The notes beneath the pieces were generated by a model. The model was not told the DNA's origin. It saw nothing but the letters and a program-made list of their open reading frames with translations, and did no database searches. The position numbers and the translations under genes were made by a program. A stretch of 64,000 nt of DNA from Porites lobata (lineage: Eukaryota; Cnidaria; Anthozoa; Scleractinia; Poritidae), in assembly GCA_942486035.1 (NCBI GenBank), contig CALNXK010000025.1, positions 1,408,501 to 1,472,500 on the forward strand, in the 5' to 3' direction. Below, one piece after another: positions 48,401-58,212 of this stretch; within the stretch, counting starts at the first letter, position 1; the number at the start of each line of letters is the position of its first letter.

Positions 48401-51400
48401 TTCCATTGCAGCAGCTTGTACAGGGAGGAATGCTAAGTGGGATCCCTGTATTTAGCGACTCTGTACAGCAAGCGGGTGAGTTATGATAAACCTCTTGGTC
48501 TTCTGGTTTGAAATTTACTTCGCCTTCCAGCTTATGCTTTAATTGGTTTATTTTCAGGGTATAATCCTGCTCCAACACCTTCACCTTACGAGTACTTCCA
48601 GCCAAACGCCACACCAGGTATGGTTAGTTACGTCAATCGATAACTGAAACACAAGAGGGACTAGCATTTTAAAATAAAGTTATCCTTTCTTGCCAATATA
48701 TTTGGTTAAATACATATTGTAAGAGAAGGGATACCTCTGAGGGGCCCTTACCAAAAGGCAGAACTGGCCGGCCGGGCCAGTCATTTTGAAAAAGAAACAA
48801 AGTCCTCCTCAAAAAATTTGCCAAAACCCATCACTGCCACGCATATCTGGCGGAGTGTATCCAAATCTATAGTTAAGGTCTCTTTTCGACGGAAAATATA
48901 GTTCCGTCATGTTATGGTAAATAGTGAATGCTTTTTAGACTAGAATTGATTTGTTCTAATAGGACCACCGCGTTACCTCAAGGTCTGGTCAGTAGGGTGT
49001 AATAATTGTCACTATCTTTTGTTTTCAAAGATCTATTGTGGCATATCTGTACCAGGTGACGGTTTGCTACTAAAAACTTATTCACTGATTAAAATTTTGC
49101 CCTCACTAGTCAACAACGCGACATCGCCAGTTCTCCAAGTTCCTGTGTTTAACCAAACAGACACCACAGCTTCTTCAGTGGCACCTCAAACATATAACGC
49201 TACAGAGAACCAATCGTATAATGCGACAGCATATCAAGCCTATAATGTAACAGTACCGCAGATCTACAATGTCACAGAACCCGGTTCTGTCCCGCAAGCT
49301 TACCCAGTCCCTACTGGGGATATCATGACACCCACAGAACCTGTCTCAAATTTAACTGTTTCTCAAGTAGCGACACCGACTTATTCAGGTTAGTCTCCAA
49401 TTCATTCTTGGAAACCTGTTTTTCTTCCAGGACTACCTGCACTTCGGCTGCGTGGCTCTGATGGAGGTCAAAAGTGTTGGAACCTTACCAGTGATATTAG
49501 TAAACCTGGCAAATTTTGAGCAAAATGGGTGGAAATCAGTCTTTCTGGGGTCTCGAAATTAGGGAGCCCTAGAAACGACGACGGCAACGGTAGCAAAACG
49601 TCGCTTTTTAAAAGTCTTCGTGTTTTTTCAAACTTCTTCGCGATTATTTTCATTCGTTTAAATGTCAAATGTAGAAAAATTTCCCCAAAATTGAATTCTT
49701 GGGGGACTGAACCCAAGTTTAGAACGATAAAGTAAAAGTCGTCGTGGTCCATTGAAGTCCTCCACAAAACGTCTCATGAGGAATTTCACCTTATAGTCGT
49801 GTAGCAAAGAAATGTACAAAAAAGTATTCTGCACGTGTTGCTTATTAAAGTTACTGCTTCTTTCAAGTTATCGTTTCCTTTTCGGTCGCTGTCGTCGTTG
49901 CTGACAAGTTCCCTATTGTCGGGATGAAGGGATGAACTCAAAGCCGATCCAAAAGTTGTCTTTAGGAGCAGAGTCCTATCAAACAATTACTTGAAGTTGA
50001 ATGAATCCCAAGTTCTTTTGACCTCCATTGTACTGGTCAGCGTACAAGACTTACAATCTTACAATCTTTGACAATCTCAAAGCCTCTAGATTGGAACAGG
50101 TGCTTTGCTAATCCACTAAAACCTGTACAGCATTGAGCATTTTCACCAACCCTTGACGCGACCATATAAAGCTAGTAGTTTTAACGAGGTTCTCACATAA
50201 GAAAAAAGATTGTTAAAGTGGTTTCATAATTTAGTTGAGTGAGTGTGGTCTTAGTGACCAGCTCCGTGTATTTTTTAATGGGATGGTCGGTAGGACGATT
50301 CTACTGTATTCATTATTACACTATCCCTATTCCCTCCAGATTCCTCTCTTTCTTTTCCTCTCCTCGGAGGGGCAATGATCGGCGACATTTGATCCCCTTA
50401 CATCACATACTGCAGGTCTTAATCATTCCATATACACGTTACACAAGAGTATACCCTGCGATGCGCAGTCATTGTTATTGGATAATTATTTCATTTTTCT
50501 TTCGTAGTCGCGACTCCAAATCATGGAAAATACGTTATTTCCCATCTCATCAATAATTTTTCGGTTTCATTACAGTTGCTCCGCAAAATAACTCAGTTGT
50601 TTCAAACGCATCCAGTGTGACAGCTGATCAGTTTGGTAAGTTTGTTTGCTCCACGACGCTTACTAGGGTTATTAAAAGAAACGGTTGATTTTGGTGAGGA
50701 ACCCTAAGGTCTGAAAAAAAAGAAGCCTCCTCATACAAATTATATGTATAGGCTGTCCATTGTCTCCGACTAAGACTGTCTTGCAGAGAGTTGTTTGCTA
50801 TAGGAGTCTCGCATGTGGACCAACCTACCTTCTATAGAGGGATAGGCGATGGCAATGTGCGAGCTAAATGAAGTTTGTCTGGTCTGTTGACGAATGTCTT
50901 TTTCGTGTGCCTTACTCATAATCCTTTCGTTGCGTCTTCTCAGTTGCTGCGATTGACTCCTTTAGGTTAGGCGATAAAATTTGGTCCTCACATGTGGGGA
51001 TGCGTACTCCTTTGTTTTTCATTCGTCTTTTGAGCACATCGTAAAAACCTTGTTTCTGACTGCGATGTGCTCTCTTATCTCTGCACCATACTGCTTTTGA
51101 ACCAATATGAACTTCCCAGAGAGGCTGCGATGCGGTGCTGTCAGCTTCGACTACAAAATGTATTATGGAGGTCTCCATAAGCAGCTAGAGGTCCGATTGG
51201 CTGCTTAGAGGTTACTCCAATAACCTCGATCACTGTTTGAACCGGGGAGCTCTTGAAATATTGAAGAGCCTCCGAAACACTCCAATTCCCCACCCCCCCT
51301 TAAAGGCCATGGATAATTGATCGAGTTACGTAAACAATTCTTTAAAAAGAAACCATTTTTTTTTACAGGACAAACGTCGAGTACACCAACAAGTTCCTCT

Positions 51401-53938
51401 GGTACGGGCCAACTTTCTACACCCCCTGGATACACAGGAGGACTCATTCCTTTACCAGAGGGTAAATTCTTCACTAATGACTTGAGATGTTAGGAATTGC
51501 GTCCGACGCATGCGTTGGTTTTAAAGGGTCAGGTTCACGGTTTAGCGTCAAAATGCTATTTTTCTGCTGGGACATGCTGTATCGTCTATGCAAGCAAAAT
51601 AATCATGTCATAATGTTGTCAAAGAATGAGCACGCGCTGAACCATGAACCTGTCCCTTTAAAACCATAAGCATCAAAGTATTGTGTTCACGTAATTTAGT
51701 TATAAGCCACCCTTATTTAAGAATATTTGTCTCCTGTGATTTGCGATTGACCATTGGTTTTATAGGAATTCCCAAGTCATGCGCAGAAATCCGTTCGTCA
51801 GGAATTGGTTCCCAGGACGGCGAATACGTTATTCAGGCGCGGCCGGACTGCCACTTAAACATCATCTGTCAGAACATGGATGAACCCAGCCCAATTGAGT
51901 TCCTTGGTGGGCCTCAGCAGAGATACTGGCTGTACTGGCATTATGCTATACTTATAAGACTTTCTGCCTATGACAAACAACACGTGGACAAAAGGGCGTG
52001 TCTGGAAAATTCAGGTAAGAACATGGAGCATATTATTATAATTAGCGGCTCAAATTATTTCATAACGAATTGATGATTGGTGACATAGCTTTCCTTTCAC
52101 ACGTTTTATGCGTGGCATACAGTAAAAACCCTCGCGTAAGAACCTCCAGTTATTCTACGTTAGCCTAAATTGGTTTTTACATTAATCATAACTAGCACAA
52201 ATTTAGGCCAGTTAGGTTCTTATTTTCTGAAGAAAAAAATCCATTGAAGCTAAGAGCATTTAGTGGTATTCAGCTTATTCCTTATATAAAATCTGCATAC
52301 AAATCAAACGTAACGCGGTTAAGAATTCCAACTGGCCGGAGGCAAATCAGCTGTCTATTTACCAACGTGATCGAGGATTTGAACTCGCGACTTCCGTGAA
52401 CAAATCCAGCTAGTGGTCAGGGCGGAACTTAAACTCGGGGCCTTCGAATTGCAAGTCCAGCGCTCTAACCCGCTCGGTCAAGCTGCCTCCACGTACTTTG
52501 TTACGCCAGAAGAAAATTGTTTTGGCAAGTGAGACTGGCAATTCAGCCGTTTCCTTTCCTTTAGTGTTTAAAAACACCTCGTACACTTCTACTACAGTTA
52601 GCCAATAGGTAGTCGACTTTCTGAACTTAAAGAAACAAGATTTGAAGTACTTTGCTAAATTTTGGAAACTGGCTCTTGCGTCTGACCACGTACGAAGATG
52701 GGCATTCATGAAACCAACATATTGTTGAACCTAAGCGCAGCTGCAAGGTGAAAGACTCTTTTAGACAAATATTCGCTAAAACAAATAATTATCGAGGAAA
52801 TTTAAGTCAGTTATTTCTAAATTCTTAACAATAAACGTCCCCTCTCCAGGACTTAAAGAAATGACCCAACTGATGGTTAAAATTTTCATTCCTGTTCTAA
52901 TTAGCTGAGGGTCGAGAGTTTATCACCAAAGTGATGGACGCTGGTATCAAACAGGGAAATCCGCTTGTTCACTGGAAAACCAACATTAAACGTATGATCA
53001 ATAGTTTTATTGGCAAGATGAAGAAAAAGAGAGACCTTTCTGATGTTACATTAAGCACAAAAGCTATGAAGATTTACAAGAGGTGAGTTGATCCGGTGGT
53101 CATGTCTTGCTAATAGTTTGAGTTAACAACTCGCAGGATTTCGTTTGGAGCCTTAAAAAAATCTAGGAAAATCCCGGCTTACAGAGAACATGTTAACCCA
53201 GTAATTTGTATCTTAGCCAGAAAAGAAATAAAGTAATTGAAGTAAACATTCCAAAGATGTAAAAAAATTGCTTTCAAAACGAGGTTGAGTGCAAAGCCTT
53301 TCTTGAGAAATAGAATGTGTTTTATTTGCATGAGAATATTAAATAATTTTCACATTAATGGTTTTTCACTTAACCTCGCTTCGAAATAGAGGCTTGGGGC
53401 AACTCTGAAATACCGTAAAATTCCGAAAATAAGCCCCTCCAAATATAAGCCCCCCAGAATCGTAACGCAAAAAACCCTCCGTTAAATCGCCCCTCCGAAT
53501 ATAAGCCCCCCGGGGGTCTTGTACTTGGAATTTGTCCTCGAACACAAAGTAAAACAAAGCAAAAATGGTAAATTTCCTTCCCACTACAAGCTAGCCCAAT
53601 CGATTTTGAAACGCAAATTTCCCTCCGTACATAAGCCCCTCAAAAAGGACCTTTGAAAAATATAAGCCCCGGGGCTTATTTTGGAAATTTTACGGTACTC
53701 TATTAGCCATCTACAAGTATGGTCTAGGAGTCGAACAAGGGACTATCGAGAAAAAATCCAGCAAGCGGTCAGGGTGGGACTTGAACTGGGGGTCGCTGGA
53801 ATAAAAACTTTAAGTTTTTCGAAACCTTGTGGAATGTAAAAGAATGCCTTCAAGAGCATATCTCTATTTCCTATAGACGGGCGCATCCAGTAATGGTCTT
53901 TCGTCTCTTTCTTTCTCTTTTTTAGATTTGCTTCGTGA
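39422..53938 (+). CDS. Secreted triple-SEA-module protein, 20 exons, 787 residues
   Basis: Twenty exons join in frame with GT..AG introns: 39422-39482, 40569-40730, 41308-41414, 41750-41808, 42062-42216, 43001-43084, 43220-43326, 44352-44410, 46671-46807, 47141-47335, 47803-47903, 48184-48242, 48330-48475, 48558-48617, 49110-49388, 50576-50635, 51369-51461, 51766-52014, 52905-53082 and 53926-53938. Exon 1 encodes a signal peptide (MKLFAFGLILLFIW). Residues 21-74 are very basic with furin-like RRRR. SEA-like modules span residues 75-181, 210-310 and 376-477. Pro/Ala/Thr- and Asn-rich linkers follow (311-375 and 478-641). Residues 642-724 hold the only four cysteines, opening SCAEIRSSG..SQDGEYVI, reminiscent of GON or fibrinogen-like domain starts. 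A basic tail ends RFAS. No transmembrane segment is seen, so the product should be secreted, perhaps to mucus or extracellular matrix. The family was not recognised as a named protein. The 5' end is inferred from the signal peptide. Confidence 0.85.
40028..40385. repeat. Dispersed repeat, family A, copy 2
   Basis: Lies in intron 1 of the SEA gene. Collinear with 1726-2092: GGGGATACTCAACAAAGTTT start, TAGTTTACAACTTTACATCC middle, AATGACAGATTTCCCAACCC and GGGCGGAGCCTTCCCG end. Confidence 0.75.
41308..42216 (+). other. SEA-like module 1 (exons 3-5)
   Basis: Residues 75-181 are coded by exons of 107, 59 and 155 nt. The start FRKKWMEEMSNSQSSQYKLL, the helix NIVDAITTEL and the strand VLADLELQFVPG followed by GIVSSGHISGM match the SEA layout (hydrophobic start, Y..L, two helices, paired strands). 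The G-SVVV autoproteolysis motif is absent: NSSVLADL stands in its place. Confidence 0.75.
43564..43878. mobile_element. CCGTAAAATTCCGAAAATAAGCCCC MITE, intron 7 of the SEA gene
   Basis: The ends CCGTAAAATTCCGAAAATAA and TTATTTTCGGAATTTTACGG are a perfect 20-nt inverted repeat. Both sides have TA (43562-43563 and 43879-43880), a TA target duplication as in Tc1/mariner-type elements. The 315-bp body is made of GGGGCTTAT-rich blocks and has no coding capacity. Confidence 0.92.
45005..46165 (+). pseudogene. Decayed Crypton-type tyrosine recombinase (DUF3504-like) in SEA gene intron 8
   Basis: The DNA reads as a broken recombinase of the kind carried by Crypton transposons and domesticated in ZMYM/QRICH-type genes. 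An N-terminal part starts MADRVEDSNSILIESL. A frameshifted block near 45204-45280 reads NDGQDYEPDSLRIM, the core-binding hallmark. Then FGLRVRQEH.SMTVEDFRFG, CPVAIFKEFLCHRPPE, GPLYLS, VWYNRQPM, LEEHSARKTVGKKLK and IVKLTGQRNLQCLDDY appear in the expected order. HSARKT and LTGQRN cover the catalytic H-x-x-R and the following (G/H) box region. At least five in-frame stops and one or more frameshifts break it, so it cannot be active. It sits on the same strand as the host gene inside a 2.26 kb intron. Terminal sequences were not defined. Confidence 0.85.
47803..48475 (+). other. SEA-like module 3 (exons 11-13)
   Basis: Residues 376-477 are coded by exons of 101, 59 and 146 nt with the same phase pattern. 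Landmarks are LKLNETWYDYMGN, TFRILADEIAQAITGAY, EVLASFSIHFPPG and QLVQGGMLSGIPVF. No G-SVVV cleavage motif is seen. Confidence 0.75.
49110..49388 (+). other. Asn-glycosylation-rich repeat linker (exon 15)
   Basis: This 279-nt exon codes 93 residues with about eight N-x-S/T sequons (NNATS, FNQTD, then several YNAT/YNVT). Part of it is a tandem repeat near 49189-49283, with TYNATENQ, SYNATAYQ, AYNVTVPQ and IYNVTEPG as successive 8-residue units. It follows the three SEA modules and would form an extended glycosylated stalk. Confidence 0.8.
49562..49913. mobile_element. 352-bp MITE with TA target site, intron 15 of the SEA gene
   Basis: GGGAGCCCTAGAAACGACGA at the left is mirrored by TCGTCGTTGCTGACAAGTTCCC at the right (with mismatches), and TA flanks both ends (49560-49561 and 49914-49915). 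The body contains TAGTCGTGTAGCAAAGAAAT, shared with 18650-18990. Confidence 0.8.
51766..52014 (+). other. Four-cysteine C-terminal domain of the SEA protein (exon 18)
   Basis: Residues 642-724. SCAEIRSSGIGSQDGEYVIQ, then DCHLNIICQNM and EPSPIEFLGG, then a Trp/Tyr-rich stretch (RYWLYWHYAIL) and RACLENS. The first half resembles the opening of GON or fibrinogen-like domains (SC.EI....DGEY.I....L.I.C..M), but the rest does not continue into either, so it is a truncated or novel variant. Confidence 0.55.
52262..52495 (-). repeat. tRNA-derived SINE in SEA gene intron 18
   Basis: On the minus strand it reads AGCTTGACCGAGCGGGTTAG (A-box region), GCGCTGGACTTGCAATTCGA, CCCGAGTTTAAGTTCCGCCC (B-box region), then a second B-box-like GCGAGTTCAAATCCTCGATC and a tail with TTAAGAATTCCAACTGG in inverse. 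The head is a Ser/Leu-like tRNA derivative. The layout is complete, but promoter boxes carry mutations. Confidence 0.8.
53413..53695. mobile_element. CCGTAAAATTCC MITE, intron 19 of the SEA gene, inverted copy
   Basis: The ends CCGTAAAATTCCGAAAATAA and TTATTTTGGAAATTTTACGG are inverted repeats with TA on both sides (53411-53412 and 53696-53697). The body matches 43564-43878 in reverse orientation, including AATCGATTTTGAAACGCAAA and CCCTCCGTTAAATCG. Confidence 0.92.
53732..53806 (-). repeat. SINE fragment
   Basis: On the minus strand GACCCCCAGTTCAAGTCCCA and CCCTGACCGCTTGCTGGATT match the middle of the SINE at 52262-52495. The tRNA head and the tail are missing. Confidence 0.65.
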
Positions 53939-55910
53939 AAGATGAAAGAGAATTACTGACGAGTAGCTGGTTCCTTTTCAAAGGGTTAATTGTCTTTATT
54001 CACGAAGCAATCTCATCTCACCAGATGGACATTGTTTTGAAATTTAATCAATATCCATCATTGAGAATAATAAATATTTTAAATGAAGATAGATTTATGC
54101 ATCTGTTGTGGTTGAACTTTATCCATGTTTCAATTTGGTTTCTTTTGCTCAAACTATCGTCTACATCATCAAAACGAAGGAAAATAAAATTTGAACAAAG
54201 GATAAAATTGAACTACAACACTATGAGAAAATAGACACGACTTCGCTAAGCAGAGTATGCCGGCATTTAGTCTGCGATCCCCCGCAAGAAGTATGCAGAG
54301 CCTTATATCATGATGGAAAAGGCAAATGAAACGTCTTTCCGGGTCTTTTACCGTGTTCTGTTAGGTCATTCGCTGCGATCCATAGCCAACTATAAGTAAC
54401 TGTGGCTACTGTGAAATTACCTCAAAACACACTGATAAGTATGATATGTACAGGAAATAGCATGTTTGTAATGATGGATTTTATCAGAAACACCACAAAT
54501 TATATTATTATTAACAGCCGTTAGGCGAGTAAAATGTGGAACAATGTTAAAATATCGCGAATGAGACATGCTATTACGTGTTTATACTATTACTCCTGAA
54601 AAAGTTCTGTGGACAGTTTTTTATTACGTCGCGCTTAAGGAGGAGAAGGAAACTGGGCCGAGTTAACATTCACAAAGACTTCTGGGACTGTTACTAGAGA
54701 CATGGAAAAAAATTGGCCAATAGCTGACCGACCCGTTCCCAGACACGATTGCGGGAAGCATTTCCGCTCCAGTTTCCTTCTCGTTTCTAAAGTGGCGAAT
54801 GATTGGCATTGTGTGATAGGTTAAAAGTATTTTTTTTTCCTAAAAGGGAGAATAATTTAGTCAAATCCCTAAAAAACAGATGCAAAAATATGTCTGCAAT
54901 TAATCGCCGATCTATGACTGGGTAACGTCCTAAAATATGGCAGCCTTGACAGCAAATCAACTTTCTTTCACCTAGCCTGGGAGCAAGCTCTCCATTTGGG
55001 CGAGCGAAGCGAGCCACGTGAACGTGGTACGCGCGTGTACTTTTTACGTAAAAAGTGCACACGCAGGCTGCCTTTCACCTTCATCTATCATCAATATGTT
55101 GGTTACATTTATAGTTGGCGTATCTTCCCTTCAGTGGTCAACAAACTGTGCTAGGTAAAAGAAAAAACTCTTGTTGTTCATTTTGGATTTCTTGGTACTC
55201 TTTTAACAACAGAAACTCGTTCTCACGTTAAGCGAATGTGCGACATTGAACCTTTGTCTTGGCTTTTACGTCATGTGCCAACAACTGGCATTATTTTTTT
55301 TTTGGTTATCGAAAGTTTCTTCTGTTTTGAAAAACAAGGCTCGATCCTGTGACTTCGTACGGATATTGCTTTCACCTGAAAAGGTAGTATTCAAATGAGC
55401 TTATTTCACATTAAACCAAAGTGCAGCTTCTTTCAGCTAATAAAACTGCAGAATTTTCTCAGGTAATAGTATAAGAAATCGTAATTTGAAATCGATGCTG
55501 AAGTTGTTCGTTAAACTTATTTCAAAATCACACTTAAAAACCGCTTAATATGAACATAACAATGTAAAACATTCTTTTGCAAGCTAAAACAACTGTTAAA
55601 TATGGTTGGGGGTTTCTTTCTGCTGACTCTACGTCCTCTCGTCAGCAACAATTTAAAACCGGATCACATAGTTGTTTATTTCCAAATCAAGCGCAATTAA
55701 AAGTTTATTTTGTCTAGAAGACGGTGTTTGTTTTATTTACCTTTATTATATAAACTGCAGTGTTTTACAAGGATTTCTACCACCGAGAAACGTGGTATCT
55801 GAACTCACGTAAAAATACGATATTTTTACATGTGAAGATATCGATAATTTCACTGACATCAGATTTGTCTCTTAAATTGTACTTAAATTCGTTGGTGTAT
55901 CATCGAAACA
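53939..55910. other. 3' flank of the SEA gene
   Basis: Probable 3' UTR with candidate poly(A) signals AATAAA near 54069 and 54184. A hairpin-rich segment (about 54975-55072) runs from TAGCCTGGGAGCAAGC to CACGCAGGCTG and holds the palindrome GTACTTTTTACGTAAAAAGTGC, recalling the TAGCCTGCGAA family. No gene is seen. Confidence 0.5.
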
Positions 55911-56057
55911 TCTTCGGGTCTTCCTGGAAAGTGCTCGGCAATCTTCGGACATCTTCGGAAATTTTCGGAAAATGCTCGGGAACGCTCGTCTGGTCTTCGG
56001 GACCATTTGAAAAATCTTCGGAAATCTTCGGAAGGTGGTCGGAAATCTTCGGAAAAT
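55911..56057. repeat. Minisatellite of about 10 bp, ATCTTCGGAA
   Basis: ATCTTCGGAA and close variants (ATTTTCGGAA, GTGGTCGGAA, ATGCTCGGGA) recur about fourteen times. It sits 40 bp from the large palindrome at 56098. The pattern makes arginine/phenylalanine-rich open frames on the minus strand that are not genes. Confidence 0.85.
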
Positions 56058-56097
56058 CATCAAAAACGTCGTCATCAGTATGTTTATATAGTAAAAA

Positions 56098-56242
56098 GAA
56101 TATTACACGTGAGCTCGAAGATATGAATTTTATGTTCTCGTGGCAAGAGCAATATCTCACTCGTTCGCTGCGCTCACTCGTGAGATATTGTTCTTACCAC
56201 TCGAACATAAAATTCATATCTTCTCGCCACCGTGTAATATTC
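56098..56242. mobile_element. 145-bp palindromic MITE
   Basis: GAATATTACACGTGAGCTCG at 56098 and CGCCACCGTGTAATATTC ending at 56242 are mirrored, as are GATATGAATTTTATGTTC and GAACATAAAATTCATATC, and AATATCTCAC with GTGAGATATT. The loop is GTTCGCTGCGCTC. Near-perfect pairing indicates a young copy. Confidence 0.85.
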
Positions 56243-56335
56243 TCTATTTACGCAATGTATAATGCTAAATAAAACTGCCAATCCATAGCTAGGAAGAGGT
56301 AGGAATGAAAGATCATAATACGTTTCTGGGAAACT

Positions 56336-56418
56336 GCCTACCTACCCCTCCCCTAAGCCAACATTAACACTTACTTCCCCCTTAGGGCAAAATGGTGACT
56401 TTGGGGAGGGGTAGGTAG
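56336..56418. repeat. CCTACCTACCCCTCCCC hairpin repeat
   Basis: GCCTACCTACCCCTCCCCTA faces GGGGAGGGGTAGGTAG with a loop of about 40 nt. Part of a small foldback repeat that probably extends left to CGTTTCTGGGAAAC. Confidence 0.7.
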
Positions 56419-56708
56419 AAATGAAAACTTGCCATGGGGTCCACAGGGATAAGCGTACAGCGTTCAGCACCACAGTTTCTTTAGAAAATAACCCTTTTAC
56501 TCTTGAAATTTAACGCGTATGGTTAATTAGTGAAATCCAACAAGTGGTCTACTATTATCAATGCTGCGTTCTGATTGGTTGAGCTACTACTAGGCTATAT
56601 GTTATAGGCTACTAGTAGCGAAAAGCGACGGCTTTGAAAACCAAAACAATGGCGGCTGAATCGTGTTTTGCTAGCTAAAGTTGTTTTGTCTTGATATTTT
56701 CGACCAAC

Positions 56709-56748
<40 letters not shown>

Positions 56749-57111
56749 AAGAAATTTGAAAGAATGACAAGAGGGGCCATGGACACACGTCTGCGAGTGC
56801 TGAAGGAAAGCAAAAAAGTAGGTTCGACAGCTGCAGTGTGAGAAACAGTATATTGATCATATCCCATGTTACCTTTCGGGATTGTCGGGTGCACATTTTT
56901 CCGACAACCTTTCTCGAAATAGTTGTACGTCTTGGCTACACCAACTTGGCAAATATGACACTTACGAGGGACATTACAACACGAGATTTTAAAAAAAACT
57001 TTTGACAACACAGTGCTAACTACACTGTACGTACACAACTAAGAGAATGGCTTATTTAAGATTTCAAGAGGGGTGGATCTATAGGATTTTTCCGAGGTTG
57101 GATCTCGAGTG

Positions 57112-57190
57112 AAAAAGCTTAGCTCAGTGGTGGGAGCACTTGCTTCGTGCAAATGCGCATGCTTTGTCCAATACTCCGGCAATGAATGGC
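57112..57190 (+). repeat. Weak tRNA-like SINE head
   Basis: AGCTTAGCTCAGTGGTGGGA resembles a Pol III A box in a tRNA D arm, followed by GCACTTGCTTCGTGC (an arm-like hairpin). The expected B box is not intact. Confidence 0.4.
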
Positions 57191-57487
57191 TTTGTTAAAA
57201 TTCCCATTGTTTTGCTTTGTTCTTTATTGTTATGCTTTTGTACAGTATTGTAATATTAAGACAATACAATACAATGCCATTTGTCGCAGTATTGAACCAC
57301 CCTCACAACGCTGCCAGATTGCGAATCACGGAAGCCATGTGTAGTTTGAGTTTATTGGTGTTTGGTATTCGGGAACTCCGATTTTCCCCTCAAAACCAAT
57401 CTATCCAAATTTTAATTGCGATCAGGAGAATCACTGAAAAAGAAGAGCCACTTTCTTCACGTGGTGCCAAAACAAGTCATTTATCAT

Positions 57488-57700
57488 CTATTTGTTTTTG
57501 ATTGGAGGTTTCAGTCCAGATTTTGCATCGTAAGTGTAGATGGACACAAAAGGGTGAAGAGTACCTGGCATCATTAAGAAGGGGTTGGCAGGTCCTAAAG
57601 GATCCCCTCCATTGATCTCATCCTCAGAGACAAGTATTCCTTGGGTTCTCCCTCTGCTGGGATACTTGTAGCGCGGCTGGGCTTCATCAAATTTCGCCAC
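57488..57700 (-). CDS. Possible terminal exon, protein not recognised
   Basis: The minus-strand frame reads 70 residues to a stop, with protein-like composition: FDEAQPRYKYPSRGRTQGIL, VSEDEINGGDPLGPANPF, PGTLHPFVSIYTYD and a basic end KPPIKNK. No domain was recognised. It lacks repeat character and its codon use looks ordinary, so it may be the last exon or a retrocopy piece of an unlocated gene. No upstream exon was found on this strand within reach. Could equally be chance. Confidence 0.35.
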   Translation of the reverse strand: MAKFDEAQPRYKYPSRGRTQGILVSEDEINGGDPLGPANPFLMMPGTLHPFVSIYTYDAKSGLKPPIKNK

Positions 57701-58136
57701 TCCTAAGGGATCTTCATTCCCTGACTATTAGGGCTCGCTTCATCTATTGCTACTTACGTTTACAGCTATTTAAGGTTTAATATCAAAGTGGATAATATTG
57801 TGCAGTTTTCATGATTTTGTGTAATTTTCTGGCAAAAAATATCTTTTATATTGTAAGAGCATTGAGAATTAATGTTTTGCGCTAGAAATAAATTATTATC
57901 AGTAATACTATTTTTTTTTACCTTCTTACTTCTTTGCAATTTTATTTTAATACATTATAATAATATTATTGTTATTATTACTATTAATACAGGCGAAGAG
58001 GGGGCCTCGCAAGGTTTGTAAGTTTGTCGCGCGGCGCGCCTCGCGCGTTCATCGTACAGCGAGGCAGAAACTTGAGTTGCGAATATTTCTTAGATCTCTT
58101 GAGGGTCCGCAGTTGACGTTATCCAGTTCTGTCGTC

Positions 58137-58212
58137 GGGTGCGTGGCGCAGTGGTCAAAGATCAATTTTCACTTACTGCAAATTCGGAGGGAGAGAGTTC
58201 GAATTTCCGGCG
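58137..58212 (+). repeat. tRNA-derived SINE head
   Basis: GTGCGTGGCGCAGTGGTCAA is a good A-box region and AGAGAGTTCGAATTTCCGGC a good B-box region at tRNA spacing, with TTACTGCAAATTC in the anticodon position. Acceptor-stem pairing fails, so it is a SINE head or tRNA relic. Confidence 0.6.

Noticed and set aside
50239..50556. A 105-residue open frame in SEA gene intron 15
   Set aside because: No motif, alternative start codon, and it ends just before the well-supported exon at 50576.
55872..56160. Arg/Phe- and Asp/Glu-rich minus-strand frames
   Set aside because: Translation of the ATCTTCGGAA minisatellite in different frames.
58137..58212. Functional tRNA gene
   Set aside because: A- and B-box words are present but the acceptor stem does not pair and the anticodon arm is poor.
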